A stretch of DNA of 64,000 nucleotides, from NCBI RefSeq assembly GCF_026262505.1, contig NC_067207.1, forward strand, positions 21,792,082 to 21,856,081, read 5' to 3'. Of the stretch, positions 1-9,999 are shown one piece after another. The DNA comes from Trichomonas vaginalis G3. Taxonomy: Eukaryota > Parabasalia > Trichomonadida > Trichomonadidae. The position numbers and the translations under genes are program-made. The notes below the pieces were generated by a model, which saw nothing but the letters and a program-made list of their open reading frames with translations, was not told where the DNA came from and searched no databases. The stretch's first letter is position 1. Every line of letters starts with the position of its first letter.

Positions 1-13
1 TGAACTACCAACA

Positions 14-499
14 ATGTTAGATAAGAAAGCTGACAAAACAGAGCTTCAAACATTAAAGACAGAAATACTTCAAACATTATATCCTATAGGTTCTATTTAT
101 ACGTCAATGAACTCTACCAGACCAGAAGTAGTACTTGGTTTTGGAACTTGGACTCAAATAGTCGACAGGTTTTTGTATTGTGCAAACTCTTCAAAGGAAA
201 CAGGTGGAAGTAAAACGATTTCAGGTGAAAATTTACCTGCGCACAGTCACTACATAGATTTAAGTACATCTCAAGCAGGTTGGCATAGTCATAGATATTG
301 GAATTGGTCAGCAATGACAAAAGGTAAAGGATATGATGTTAAAGACAACGTTCAGTTTGCTATAAATTGTTACTGGAGTAACACTGAGGGAGGAGGAAAC
401 CATACACATCACGTTTCAGGGTATACGCAAACAACGGGACAAAGTAAAGACTACATGCCACCTTACATGACAGTTTACGCATGGTATAGAATTGCTTAG
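14..499 (+). CDS. Fibre tip with phage tail-collar-like domain (161 aa piece)
   Basis: The protein begins with a short KADKTEL coiled-coil heptad and continues into a glycine, histidine and aromatic-rich domain. Visible motifs are YPIGSIYTS, GFGTW, DRFLYC, GENLPAHSHY, GNHTHHVSGYTQTTG and a terminal PPYMTVYAWYR. PIGSIY at the start and LPAHSH followed by PPYxxVYxWxR at the end are the pattern of short tail-fibre/collar domains of bacteriophages. The same tip closes the 776-residue fibre of copy C (59727-62057) and is present in B (32197-32672). Inference: a receptor-binding fibre tip on the virion. The shaft would lie upstream, outside the window. The adjacent integrase gene is convergent. Confidence 0.7.
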   Translation: MLDKKADKTELQTLKTEILQTLYPIGSIYTSMNSTRPEVVLGFGTWTQIVDRFLYCANSSKETGGSKTISGENLPAHSHYIDLSTSQAGWHSHRYWNWSAMTKGKGYDVKDNVQFAINCYWSNTEGGGNHTHHVSGYTQTTGQSKDYMPPYMTVYAWYRIA

Positions 500-500
500 T

Positions 501-1453
501 CGTCATTTTCAACTTCTTTAGCATATTCGTCAGGAGTTGTCTTATATTTGTTAGGAACTGTCTTTGAAAGTATACCACCTTGAACTTTGACAAGTTTGAA
601 ACGAGGTCTGACAATAGTAGTTTTATCTTCTGCTTGCAGTGTGTACATTTTGCCATGTTTGCCTAAAACTTCATAATATTCTCTTGTATACTTTCTTCTA
701 TTTTTACGAACACGAATGTGAGTACCTGTCGGTTCCCATTGTTGTCATAGTCAATAGTATTTTCATATGGGTCGCGTTTAGGTATTTCTATTTTTACTTT
801 GTCACCTTTCTGAAGTTTGAAGCCCGGCATTCTTTCTTGTTTGTCTCTTTTGACTAAATTGTTAAATATATAGTCTTTCTCTAAGTCAGGGTTGTTTTTC
901 ATTTCTTCGGGGGAGTGGTTTCCCAAACCTTTTTGTTTACGGTTATTGTAAATATTTAAAACTTGTCTCATCTTTGCCATGGAGAAGTGTCTATACTTGT
1001 CGTCATATGACATTTCATTTGCTTCACCACCTTGTGGTTGGTTTAAGTCTCTTAACATTTTTATACAACGTCAATGACACCAAGAGCAGAATGGTTTTGG
1101 TCGACAATGAAATATTGGTTTACATTTTTTGAACGCAGATAGTTTTTAATATCATCTGATTTGAAAGAACTTTCACAGTCAGATGTCAGTTTTGTTGGAT
1201 GGTATTTGTCAACGAGTATTGTCAAAGCAGTTTTCACATCTAAAATATTTTTGGACCATAATGGTATGGCTTCACAGTATCTTGTGTTTTGACCAACAAA
1301 TATTAGCCAGTATGGTGGTCCATCTGTTCTAACTCTCGGAATGTTTTCCAAGATATCCATAAACCAAGCATTTGGTGTTGAACTAAAGATTTTTATCATG
1401 AGTGCTTTCTTTGTTGCCTTAGAAACATAGGGGTCCTTGTTTGAATTCGTCAT
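501..1453 (-). pseudogene. Polinton integrase (retroviral-type DDE), broken copy
   Basis: Matches the integrase of copy B almost residue for residue. The core has an AWFMDI acidic strand, a TSDCESSF strand and a NHSALGVID segment, giving the usual D, D-35 spacing of retrovirus-type integrases. A C-terminal KGDKVKIEIPKRDPYENTIDYDNNG stretch split around basic residues fits a small beta-barrel/chromo-like tail. Role by family: cuts and joins element ends to target DNA, making 5-6 bp duplications. It is divergently arranged with the 133-residue virion gene at 1470, with only 16 bases between the starts. The region is broken. Confidence 0.85.
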
Positions 1454-1469
1454 TTTTAACCCATAAGAA

Positions 1470-1871
1470 ATGGGTTTATTTGGCGCATTAGCAGGAGTTG
1501 CATCCAGATTTTTGCCCGCAGTGGGAACAATAGCCAGAGGTGTATTTGGAGTTGGAAGGAAGATTTTGAGTACATTAGGTATACTTAAAGAGAAAGCACA
1601 ACCTATTATACAAACTGTACAGAAAGGTTGGGATGTAGCACGAGATGCAACAAATCTTATTCCAAATCCTGAAACAAGAGGAAAAGTTCAAGGATGGATG
1701 GACAATGTAGGAAGACAAGCAGGAAACTATTATAACAAAGCAAATGACTACTATAACCAAGCAGGACACTATATGGACCAAGGTGAAAGATTCTTTAACA
1801 GAGGATATAACCATGCACAACAGTGGGTAAACAATAACCAACCTCAACCACCTCAAACTTGGGGAATGTAA
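1470..1871 (+). CDS. Small virion-type protein with amphipathic N-terminus (133 aa)
   Basis: Not a family I can name with certainty. The N-terminus (MGLFGALAGVASRFLPAV, about residues 1-40) is a glycine-rich hydrophobic/amphipathic helix. The C-terminal half is rich in Asn, Tyr and Gln with repeated YYNKANDYYNQAGHY-type units, ending in PQPPQTWGM. Such a layout recalls the membrane-active pVI-like minor capsid proteins of adenovirus/Polinton kin, but this is inference. The start follows a TTTTTAACC motif 14-19 bases upstream, the same type as before the capsid gene. Identical except for one conservative difference in copy B (33647-34048), which suggests selection or very recent common origin. 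Confidence 0.6.
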   Translation: MGLFGALAGVASRFLPAVGTIARGVFGVGRKILSTLGILKEKAQPIIQTVQKGWDVARDATNLIPNPETRGKVQGWMDNVGRQAGNYYNKANDYYNQAGHYMDQGERFFNRGYNHAQQWVNNNQPQPPQTWGM

Positions 1872-1890
1872 AATTTTTTACTGAGATGAA
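1871..1890 (+). promoter_or_regulatory. Late-type promoter motif (TTTTTTACTGAGATGAA)
   Basis: The 20 bases directly before the ATG at 1891 are essentially repeated before the ATG at 2062 (2042-2061), and again twice in copy B (34048-34067 and 34220-34239). Two different genes thus share the same 5' leader, pointing to a transcription or translation signal. No parabasalid TCA(C/T)T initiator is present at this spot. Confidence 0.55.
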
Positions 1891-2041
1891 ATGAACAATA
1901 CAGCATTGAGACAAATGGGTTCAAGATGGATTTGTCGGCTTCCAGCAGTTACACAACGTGTTTGTCAAGTTCTTCCTATACCTCAGAAGTTTTAGACCGA
2001 CTTAAAAAACCTAAACAACCAGTTGAAAACAAACCAAACTA
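1891..2041 (+). pseudogene. Small basic protein gene (about 50 aa), broken copy
   Basis: Starts MNNTALRQMGSRWICRLP after the shared TTTTTTACTGAGATGAA leader. The complete version in copy B (34068-34220) is 50 residues with a Cys-Arg-rich first half and a KKQQQPVENKPN tail. It sits between the 133-residue and 194-residue genes in both elements. Function unknown. A virion or accessory peptide is a guess from its neighbours and its late-type leader. Confidence 0.5.
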
Positions 2042-2061
2042 AAATTTTTTACTGAGATGAA

Positions 2062-2645
2062 ATGACCGAAGAAGTTGAAACGGTAGATTTGACACCACAA
2101 ACAAAAAGTTCAGAACCATTGTCAAAACCTGTCAAAGAACTTACAGATGAAGAGAAAAATTCAATAATAGAAAGTGCCAGGTCTGGAAATACAACCCTAA
2201 CTACAAAGTCACTTTTCATAGAAATGGAACGGCAAGTATCTCAAAAAAGAAACAGACTCTCACAAATAAAATATTGAAGTCTGAAGGAGCTTTCGAGACA
2301 ACAGATGGAAAAGTTTACTTCACTGACCAACAGTTCATTATAGAACATCTCATTGACTTAGAGTCGAAATATTCTAAACTTTACAACAAACACAAAAAGT
2401 TGAAAGGAAAACAAAAACAAATGGCATATGATATTTATGAAGATGTTGACGACACAACTGTTCCTGCAAGTGAAGTAAAGTCAGAGGAACCGAAAAGTGA
2501 CGAAAAACCGATAGAAGAAGAAAAACCAAAAACTGAAGATAAACCAAAACCAAAGTTTAGTTTCCAAACTAAACCAAGTCAACCTTCATTAGCTGGTATG
2601 GGTTGGCGTCAAAGACTTATGGCAGCAGGCGGTTATGTAAAGTAA
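2062..2645 (+). pseudogene. Acidic/Pro-Lys-rich protein of unknown role, broken copy
   Basis: Homolog of the complete 194-residue protein in copy B (34240-34824). An acidic N-terminus leads to a compact FETTDGKVYFTDQQFIIEHL segment, then a lysine-rich coiled coil (ESKYSKLYNKHKKLKGKQ), then a long low-complexity Glu-Lys-Pro stretch and a glycine/aromatic tail GMGWRQRLMAAGGYVK. Placed directly before DNA polymerase. No catalytic motif seen. A terminal-protein or virion role is possible but unproven. Confidence 0.55.
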
Positions 2646-2675
2646 AGAAAAAAATATTTTTTTATTTTTATAAAA

Positions 2676-4828
2676 ATGCCCCCATATAGAATGGACAGAA
2701 AGTCTGCTAGAATAAAAGCAGAGTTGCAAAGATATGGTTGGAGAGTTTCGAAGAAGTTTAAATATAGGAAGGGAAGACCCATAAAAGTCTATGACAAATT
2801 GTCTGGTCTTCGCTACGAAATGGATTTGGAAACAGCACGTGCAAATTATCCAAACAGACTAGAGAGGTTAGAAGAAGAACGTCTTATGGACATGCCTTTC
2901 GATGTTAGTGAACCTCAAGTTGAAGGACACGATGGCTTTGCCAGATTCTACTGGAAACATGACGAACAATTGCATCCTTTGAGAAGGAAAAAAGGAAAAG
3001 GTGAAGACACACATGCTCCCATGGAAAGAACAAGATATGCATATGAAAAGTATCGTGAAGTTAGAAGTCAAATTACATCTGGTCGAACCTTTACAGTAAA
3101 CTTTGACGAAGGAAAGAACAAAGAAGGCTTCATGGGTGTACTTGCTGCAATTCAAGACGGAAATAAGAAAGGACACAATCTCAGATTGACCATAACAGAT
3201 TTGGATGGTCACATTTACTATGCACATGGCAATGTCACAACAGCCGCACAACTTCTTGACGCTTTCAAGACTACAAAGAGAGAACAAATGGTTGACTCCG
3301 ACTCAGACATTTTGAATGCAATTGAAGGAATTGCAAGTGTCAAGTTCGAATGGTACCAACCTAACCCTCAAGCAGTCAGACAACATGCTGGAACTTCCCC
3401 TTCAGAAATAAGTCTGACATTGACTTGACAAGGTATGGAATTTACAATTCAATTGAAACAATTGTCAATGAACCTTGTATTCTTACATGTCTCAGGAACT
3501 CTGGTCTTGTTACAGATGAGAAAATGAAGTATCTTGAGTCATGTGTGAAGACAAGGTACATTCTCAGAGGTCAATTGGCAAAAATTGCACCGTTGGCAAA
3601 TGTCAATATCCAAGTCAACATACCTACAGCTAAAGGTTCTTCACATGACGACTATGTTGTTGACAAAGACTTACCATGGTTGAAGATTGTAATTGTCCAC
3701 AACCACTTCATGTTGAACGAAAGTCTTACAAACCCATTGTTCGGAAAAGGCAAGTGCAACATTGTCAGAGCTGTAAACATTCTTTTCGAGAAAGGTTTGT
3801 TGGAACCAATTCCAGATGACAAGCTGACAGAAACTTTTGTACCAAAAGACGAAACAAACTTTTCATTGTTAGCAAGACCAAAAGTTGTTCCAGACAAAGT
3901 TATAGTACAAAAGAAGTACACAGTTCCACAAGGGGTTGGTATGTTCGGATACCAACCTGAACCAGAAGAACTTCCAATGAGGTTGCAAGAACTTCAAGAT
4001 GCTATAAACAAACTTCCATTGAGACATCCAATTGACGTCAAATTGTATTGGAGAGCATCTGAGTTAGGTCAGAAGGTTTTATATGAAACAGGTTGCTTCG
4101 ACGATGTTTATGAGATAACAGGAGAAGTTTCTCAGAAGATAAGAGACTCACTTGAATTTCCACAAACTGGACCAATTGGTTGCGACAAGTTCGACTCAGA
4201 TGAAAAAATATACTATGTCGACCTTAACGCTGCATACATGAGGTTTGTCCAATATATTCCGACTGGAATTCCAAACGAAGATGGTGAGTTCCCGGGAAGG
4301 AACTATACAGTTGGAAAAGTCATACAACAACTGTATGATATTAGGAAAGCTTCAAACCCCAAACTTGCAATGACACTCAAATTGCTTATGAATTCGACAT
4401 GGGGATATTCCATTAAGAAACCTCAAGAGATGAAGAGTAAACATTATGAGAAGGTCGACAACTTTGTTGAAAGGTTTTCTCCTTTTGTTTTGAAGTACGA
4501 ATTCACTCAAGGTCAAAGTGGCTTAGTAACCACATTAAAACCTATTGTCGAACATTGGTCTTACCCTCAGTTCGCAAAGGCAGTCCTTGACAACTACAAC
4601 AAATTCTTCTCCGAAGTCAAATCCAAAGTGAAGGTTTACTATGAGAACATTGACGCACTCATGACGAACGAAGAAGGATACAACAAACTCATTGAAATGG
4701 GAATGGTCGGTGAAAAGATGGGTCAATTCAAATTGGACAAAATTTTCACAGAAGTTCATGTCCTCTCCAAGCGTAAGTACTGGGGCATACTTGAAGACGG
4801 CACAGAAATAAAACATTGCATGAAGTAA
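2676..4828 (+). pseudogene. Protein-primed family B DNA polymerase, broken copy
   Basis: Counterpart of the complete 717-residue protein at 34858-37011, where the motifs are placed. It carries motif A (YYVDLNAAYMRF), motif B (LKLLMNSTWGYS) and motif C (YYENIDAL) of family B polymerases. Role by family: replicates the linear element from protein-primed ends. The start codon follows an A/T-block promoter motif (TATTTTTTTATTTTTATAAAA) shared with the SF3 helicase gene. The region is broken. Confidence 0.85.
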
Positions 4829-4976
4829 AAACGTTTTTTAAAAAAGTGACATTTTTTAAATTTTATTTGAACTGTACGCTGAGTTTGTTGGAGAAGACCG
4901 TTGGGAAACTTGTTTGTTAGATGAGAAATATGAAATGGCATACCATTTTAAAACAATATATTTTTACATATATTAA

Positions 4977-5839
4977 ATGCTTCAGGTTGAAAAACAAAGA
5001 ACAAAAGTAACAGATACAAAACCGTTAGACTATATCTTTACAAATGCTGGTAGGACTATTTCAGATGAAGAAATTTCATCCCGAGCATACAGGTTTGACT
5101 ATCCAATTCGTTGGCTTCAAAGTCCTTCAGATGCAAAGGCAATAGGATTTAGAAGAGTTTTGTTTTCAAATAGAACTAACGCATTTATGTTCGCAGTATA
5201 TTTTCATGGGCAGTATAAAGGTTCTGATGGTCTCATAGACAAATTTGACGAAATGAAAATCTTTACAATTCGTTCAGACGAAAGTCTTGAGAAAACTCTA
5301 AATGACTTTCAAACTCAAATGAACAAATATTATTGGGAATTTCAAGAAAAATACGACTCTTTACTAAATGGAACATACTATCTGAAACTAGAATATGACA
5401 AGATGAACTCCACCGTTTCATTTCAAAAGATTGAAATTAACCCTCCAAGAGATACAGAGTTTTTATTTTGGGGAGTAGACAAACGTTCTTGGGCACAATT
5501 TCTTCGGTTACTAAACCAGAACGAACCATTACCACCAGATGGTCCATTTAAATTTATATACTTCCACCAGCAGATTTGACAGTTTATAGAAACGTGTTTG
5601 ACCCTCAAAATGTTATGTGTCATGCAAGTTTCAGTTCAAGCAACAATAGTTTTCTATGTATTGGTAAGGACTTTTATGACTTTGCTTCTAAATTCTACGA
5701 ACCACCTAGTAACAGTTTCTCTGACTTTCAAGTTTGGTTCACAACAAATGGTGTGCAACATATTATTCCATTGTACTATGACTTTTATCTCGAATTGTCT
5801 TTCATATATAACTACGGAAAAGTGCTGAAAAAGTATTGA
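4977..5839 (+). pseudogene. Conserved 286-residue Polinton protein, broken copy
   Basis: Near-identical to the complete gene in B (37181-38041) and paralogous to a second, reverse-strand gene of B (29792-30640). Conserved blocks are KPLDYIFTNAG, YRFDYPIRWL, KAIGFRRV, the serine-rich HASFSSSNNSFLC and SDFQVWFTTNG before a hydrophobic C-terminus. No enzyme motif. The late-type leader TATTTTTACATATATTAA and the beta-rich character suggest a virion component, for example a vertex or fibre-base protein. This is inference only. Confidence 0.6.
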
Positions 5840-5948
5840 ATGTGAAGAGTATGCTACAGCTCCAATTGAGAGAAAGTTGTTCCCGGACCAAAAAATATAT
5901 TTTAGTTTTTTAAAAAAAATATTTTTTATTTTTATTGTAAGAACAGAA

Positions 5949-6611
5949 ATGTCAGTCGAAGCAAAAACGTTCACGAACAAATCTAATGGCGAAACATTCA
6001 CAAAAGGCACTTATAACGGTATTGAAGTCTTACGTAGAGACAAGGATGGTTATATAAATGCAACAAAGATGTGTCAGCAGTTTAGGAAAGACTTTAGAAA
6101 GTTGTTGGAAAATAAGTCCTGGGAAGAGTATTATAAGGCATTTTGTGAAGAATATACCAACCGGAAGAATTCCGGCGGTTGGTTTTTATACAAAGTTCAT
6201 GCAGGAATTCCGGATGAAATCAGACAGGTTAGAGGAACGTATGTAGACCCAAGACTTCTAAACTATATAGCAATGTGGGCTTCTCCAAAATATTGTATAG
6301 CAGTTGGAAAAATTATGGACTCCATAGACAAGAAAGTTCATGAGAAATTAGATGAAGAAGAACTTGAAGATACAGTAGAGAATGCAAAACCTTTGTTCGA
6401 ACAAGAAGTTAGAAAAATGTGCGAAAAACAAATAGAACATGAACGTGAGATATGTTATGGTTATAGAGACTCTCCATACGAACTAGACCAATGGGAACAA
6501 GAAGATTTAAAGAGAGAATTTAGAGAATATGAACTCGCTAAAATTTCATTAGAAGCTGCAGAAAAGAAGTTAAAAGTTTGGGGTCGTTTTGTACAAAAAT
6601 ATTGTGAGTAA
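5949..6611 (+). CDS. KilA-N domain DNA-binding protein (220 aa)
   Basis: The first 115 residues match the KilA-N fold of large DNA viruses and phages: TYNGIEVLRRDKDGYINATKM, a lysine/arginine helix (FRKDFRKLLENKSW) and YVDPRLLNYIAMWASPKYCIAV. The rest is a charged helical tail (EKQIEHEREICY). Presumed transcription or replication regulator, acting in the nucleus. The start at 5949 follows the A/T-block motif ending in TTATTGTAAGAACAGAA. Near residue 75 the gene contains a CCGGAA-gaa-TTCCGG inverted repeat that differs in sequence, but not in symmetry, from the B copy. Confidence 0.85.
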   Translation: MSVEAKTFTNKSNGETFTKGTYNGIEVLRRDKDGYINATKMCQQFRKDFRKLLENKSWEEYYKAFCEEYTNRKNSGGWFLYKVHAGIPDEIRQVRGTYVDPRLLNYIAMWASPKYCIAVGKIMDSIDKKVHEKLDEEELEDTVENAKPLFEQEVRKMCEKQIEHEREICYGYRDSPYELDQWEQEDLKREFREYELAKISLEAAEKKLKVWGRFVQKYCE

Positions 6612-6688
6612 ATGAACCATTTTTTTCGGCAAAAATATATTTTAGTTTTTTTTTAAAAAAAATATTTTTTTATTTTTATTGTAAGAAC

Positions 6689-7597
6689 ATGTTAGCAACA
6701 ACAGCACCAAACTCGTTAGTCATGAACCCAACTTCAATGTTAGTAGAAATGAAAAGCTTCATTCCTTCTTCATATACTTTCGAAACAGAAATCCAGAAGA
6801 TAAAGCAAGAACTTCTCCAAGGAGATTTAGATTGCACTGCAAAAGATGAAACAAATGAAGAATATCTTTATGAAATGCAGGACCTGGTGGAACATCTACC
6901 TAAACTTCCTGAAATACAACAACAAAAGCTCACTATTCCTGAATTCGATGAAATAGAAGTCAAAGCAACTGACTCAGTAGAAATAAAGAAGTTCATACGT
7001 AAGGTTAACTATGAGTTTCTTGGATTTCATTGCAACCACAAAGTCATGGACAAAGACTGCGATATGGTATATTTCATTGACATATATAAATCTGAAGAAT
7101 TTAAGACCTACAACAGCTTTGTTTCGTTAGTTGCTGAATGTGTATGGCAGATAAGAGATAAAGATAGAAGAGGTAAAGTATGGAACGGACAAATAAAACC
7201 AGCAGCCTTTGAGTTAAAGAAAACCATTTACGCCTTAGTTGTTTTAGCAGGACAAATTTCAATGTACAATGCTAAAATGAACCCACAATGTTCAAAATGT
7301 AAAGCAGCAATGAGGAAATATAACTACTCCGTCAAAGAGATAGAAAGAATGAGAAACGACTATGCTGACTTAAAGAAAGAAGCAGAGAAACCAGCAGAAG
7401 ATAAAATGGACATGTTGACATTTCTAAACAAAAACTATCCAACTGCTGACGATTTCCTTCTATCTGACGTCAAGAAGAAATATAAAGAAACATTCGGCAT
7501 TGTTAAAACTTTTGACATACTGACAGAAGAAATAGAAGCCACAAAATTGTTTAGGATTTCACGAATTCACAATGTTTACCATGTAAAACGCTTGTGA
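6689..7597 (+). CDS. Conserved Polinton protein of unknown function (302 aa)
   Basis: No named family recognised. Visible: an N-terminal acidic segment; a central IKKFIRKVNYEFLGFHCNH block with several Cys/His; a CSKCKAAM CxxC pair; a coiled coil (EIERMRNDYADLKKEAEK); and a C-terminal helical block ending in a basic NVYHVKRL. It lies between the KilA-N gene and the KilA-N/GIY-YIG gene and has the same TTATTGTAAGAACA leader as both, so it is probably co-regulated with them as an early or regulatory gene. The CxxC and adjacent Cys/His could bind zinc. The counterpart in B is 39842-40756. Confidence 0.6.
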   Translation: MLATTAPNSLVMNPTSMLVEMKSFIPSSYTFETEIQKIKQELLQGDLDCTAKDETNEEYLYEMQDLVEHLPKLPEIQQQKLTIPEFDEIEVKATDSVEIKKFIRKVNYEFLGFHCNHKVMDKDCDMVYFIDIYKSEEFKTYNSFVSLVAECVWQIRDKDRRGKVWNGQIKPAAFELKKTIYALVVLAGQISMYNAKMNPQCSKCKAAMRKYNYSVKEIERMRNDYADLKKEAEKPAEDKMDMLTFLNKNYPTADDFLLSDVKKKYKETFGIVKTFDILTEEIEATKLFRISRIHNVYHVKRL

Positions 7598-7601
7598 AAA
7601 A

Positions 7602-7675
7602 AGATGTTAGTTGACCGAGTGACCGAGTGACCTGGTGACACCTAAAAACCATCTACCCTAAATTTTATTTTTGCT
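7602..7675. repeat. GTGACC-type spacer repeat shared with copies B and C
   Basis: Contains GACCGAGTGACCTGGTGACA followed by CCTAAAAACCATCTACCCTAAA. Read on the other strand it gives GGTGTCACCAGGTCAC, the core of the 209-bp array in copy C (62131-63778). The ATCTACCCTAAA part reappears inverted in the B spacer near 38125-38150. Probably a relic unit of a shared regulatory or replication repeat. Confidence 0.6.
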
Positions 7676-8041
7676 GAAAAAAATGACCAAATTTCATGAT
7701 ATAACTGTATTTTTTTGACGAAGAGAACTTTTACACTTCGTAAAAAAACTCATGAAAATCGTGAAAAAATGACCAAATTTCATGATATAACTGTATTTTT
7801 TTTACGAAGAGAACTTTGACACTTCGTCAAAAAAATCCCTGAAATCGTGAAAAAATGACCAAAAATCATGATATAACTGTATTTTTTTGACGAAGAGAAC
7901 TTTGACACTTCGTCAAAAAACTCTATGAAAATCGTGAAAAAATGACCAAAAATCATGATATAACTGTATTTTTTTGACGAAGAGAACTTTTACACTTCGT
8001 AAAAAAACTCTATGAAAATCGTGAAAAAATGACCAAATTTC
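7676..8041. repeat. 86-87 bp tandem repeat with internal hairpin
   Basis: Four units spaced 86-87 bases apart (CATGATATAACTG at 7695, 7781, 7867 and 7954). Each contains an inverted repeat of the form TTTTTGACGAAG...CTTCGTCAAAAA around GAGAACTTT(T/G)A. A further diverged copy lies at about 8335-8395. The hairpin is AT-flanked and could act in transcription termination, replication or regulator binding. Not present in copy B, which has unrelated repeats in the same slot. Confidence 0.8.
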
Positions 8042-8430
8042 ATGAATTTCCTCATATGTTTGCTACCCTCGAAAAACCGAGGATAGAGATTCCGTACGAA
8101 AATCGTAAAAATTTGCCAATAAATTTAAGAGGTTGGTATGTACATAGACTTTTAGTAAATGCTGTAGCAATGTAGGGCTTACTTTACATCGTTCAAAAAC
8201 CAAAGCACACAAGAACTTTTGAGCGACCCAGACTTTTTTCGGGGTCGCCTAAAACTCTATGAAAATCGTGAAAAATTGCGAGTAGGTATAAAAACCCAGT
8301 CGCCAAAACTCTATGAAAATCGTGAAAAAATGACCAAATTTCATTATATAACTGTTATTTTTTTACGAAGTGAACTTTGACACTTCGTAAAAAAAAATCC
8401 CTGAAATCATATCTTTTATACAAAATAAAT
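8041..8430. other. Mosaic of short gene fragments and spacer repeat
   Basis: 8041-8110 is shared with B (about 40955-41020), including CTCGAAAAACCGAG, a small hairpin. From about 8110 to 8240 there are short stretches matching two neighbouring genes: a piece like the KilA-N gene at 9188 (AGAGGTTGGTATGTACATAG), a piece like the GIY-YIG part at 8830 (GGCTTACTTTACATCGTTCA) and another like 9370 (CCAAAGCACACAAGAA). No gene of its own. Looks like a recombination scar. Confidence 0.6.
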
Positions 8431-8487
8431 AAAATAAAGTTAGTTTTATTTTTATTTATTTTTTTATTTTGTATGTAAGAACAGAAA

Positions 8488-9099
8488 ATGACAAACATTG
8501 AGTTTGAAACAGTTAAAAAGATAGACAATGACACCAAAGTGGTTAGAATTGGTGATTTAAACGTAAGATACTCAAAGAAATACAACAAATATTCTTTGTC
8601 AGACATTCTAACACTATCTGGAAAGAGAGCATACGACTGGGTTAGAAATGCTTCAACTCAGAAAATTTTGACAAGAAATCCTGAGCTTATGATATCGGTA
8701 AGATTCTATGGAACTACAGCATATCTCATTGACAAAAGTCTTATACCAATAGTTTTGTTATAGTTAGACCCAGTTGTTGGATATAACTTCATAACATATG
8801 GTTCATTCGATACGGAACGTTGCAGTGAAGGCTTACTTTACATCGTTCAGAAACCGAAGGACTTCAATACAAAGAGATATAAGATAGGAAGAACATATAA
8901 TATAACTCAAAGATATGACAATACAGTCAATAGAGTCAAGGTTGTGTTTGTAAATGATATGAGAGCTGCTGAAACAGAACTACTTGAAAAGTTTGAGAAA
9001 ATGTATGGTGCTCCCATAAAAGGTAAAGAAACGTTTGAAGTAGATGAGATAGATAAAGCTATAAAATTATTTGACGAAGTTGCTGAAAAATACATGTAA
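8488..9099 (+). pseudogene. KilA-N-like / GIY-YIG (T5orf172-type) fusion, broken copy
   Basis: Homolog of the complete 203-residue protein at 41174-41785. The N-terminal half has the YSKKYNKYSLSDIL...DWVRN KilA-N/Bro-like pattern. The C-terminal half has GLLYIVQKPKDFNTKRYKIG and RAAETELLEKFEKMYG, typical of the T5orf172 branch of GIY-YIG nucleases. The gene follows an A/T-block promoter with GTATGTAAGAACAG. Broken here. Confidence 0.7.
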
Positions 9100-9187
9100 A
9101 GCGTTTATTTTTGGTCTTTTATACAAGATAGAAAATAACGCTAATTTTATTTTTATTTATTTTTTTATTTTGTATGTAAAGACAGAT

Positions 9188-9991
9188 ATGTCAACAACAG
9201 AGAACACAACAACTGCTATCGTTCATGAAACCATAAATGAAGAATATGAGTGGGTTCAGTATAACAAACAACTCCGTCTCATTCGTTCGGTCAAAGATGA
9301 CATGTACCAAATGCAAAGTATTTTGACAGCATGTTTTGCTCCAGATACCAAACATACAGACGATTGGTTCAAAAACCAAAGCACACAAGAATTTTTGAGC
9401 GAAGCACAGCGAGACATACTTTTTTCTGGGTCGCCTAAAACTCATGAAAATCGTAAAAATTTGCCAAATGGTTTGAGAGGTTGGTATGTACATAGACTTC
9501 TTGTAAATGCAGTTGCAATGTGGGCTTCACCTCGTTATGCTTGTTATATTTACAGACTTCTTGACGAAATTCATAGACAAGAACGTGAAGAGATGGAAAA
9601 GAAACTTCAAGCAAAAGATGAAGTCATTCAGAAAAGAATACCACGTTCGGTACCAAAAGGAAAGGAAAAGAACTATAAGTATATGATTTATACTGAAGAG
9701 ATGGAAAATGAAGAAGACAGAGATATGGTTATGTTGCATTTAGTCAGAAGAAACAACAAAAGCTTTTACGACCTTGCTAAGATTTACAAATCTGACAGAA
9801 ATTGGTTCTATCGCGAAAACTTACCGATTTCAATGACACCGAATGAAGATGTGAAACAAATAGTTCAAGATACGTTACCTCAAACACACTATGATATTAA
9901 AGGTTGTACAATACTTACCTTCAAAGAAGATTTGCCGCTACTGAAAGAAAAAATAACAGAGTATTTTGACAACTTCAAACAAGCAGAGTAA
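9188..9991 (+). CDS. Second KilA-N-type protein with extra C-terminal domain (267 aa), only in copy A
   Basis: The start is set at the ATG at 9188, right behind TTATTTTGTATGTAAAGACAGAT, the early-type leader. Residues about 25-130 show a KilA-N-like core ending LRGWYVHRLLVNAVAMWASPRYACYIYRLL. A coiled coil (RQEREEMEKKLQAKDEV) follows. The C-terminal about 100 residues (KYMIYTEEMENEEDRDMVMLHLVRR...FKEDLPLLKEKI) resemble the C-terminal domain often paired with KilA-N in large DNA viruses. Probable regulator. Copy B lacks this gene at the matching place, so it was gained by A or lost by B. Confidence 0.7.
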   Translation: MSTTENTTTAIVHETINEEYEWVQYNKQLRLIRSVKDDMYQMQSILTACFAPDTKHTDDWFKNQSTQEFLSEAQRDILFSGSPKTHENRKNLPNGLRGWYVHRLLVNAVAMWASPRYACYIYRLLDEIHRQEREEMEKKLQAKDEVIQKRIPRSVPKGKEKNYKYMIYTEEMENEEDRDMVMLHLVRRNNKSFYDLAKIYKSDRNWFYRENLPISMTPNEDVKQIVQDTLPQTHYDIKGCTILTFKEDLPLLKEKITEYFDNFKQAE

Positions 9992-9999
9992 ATGAACCA

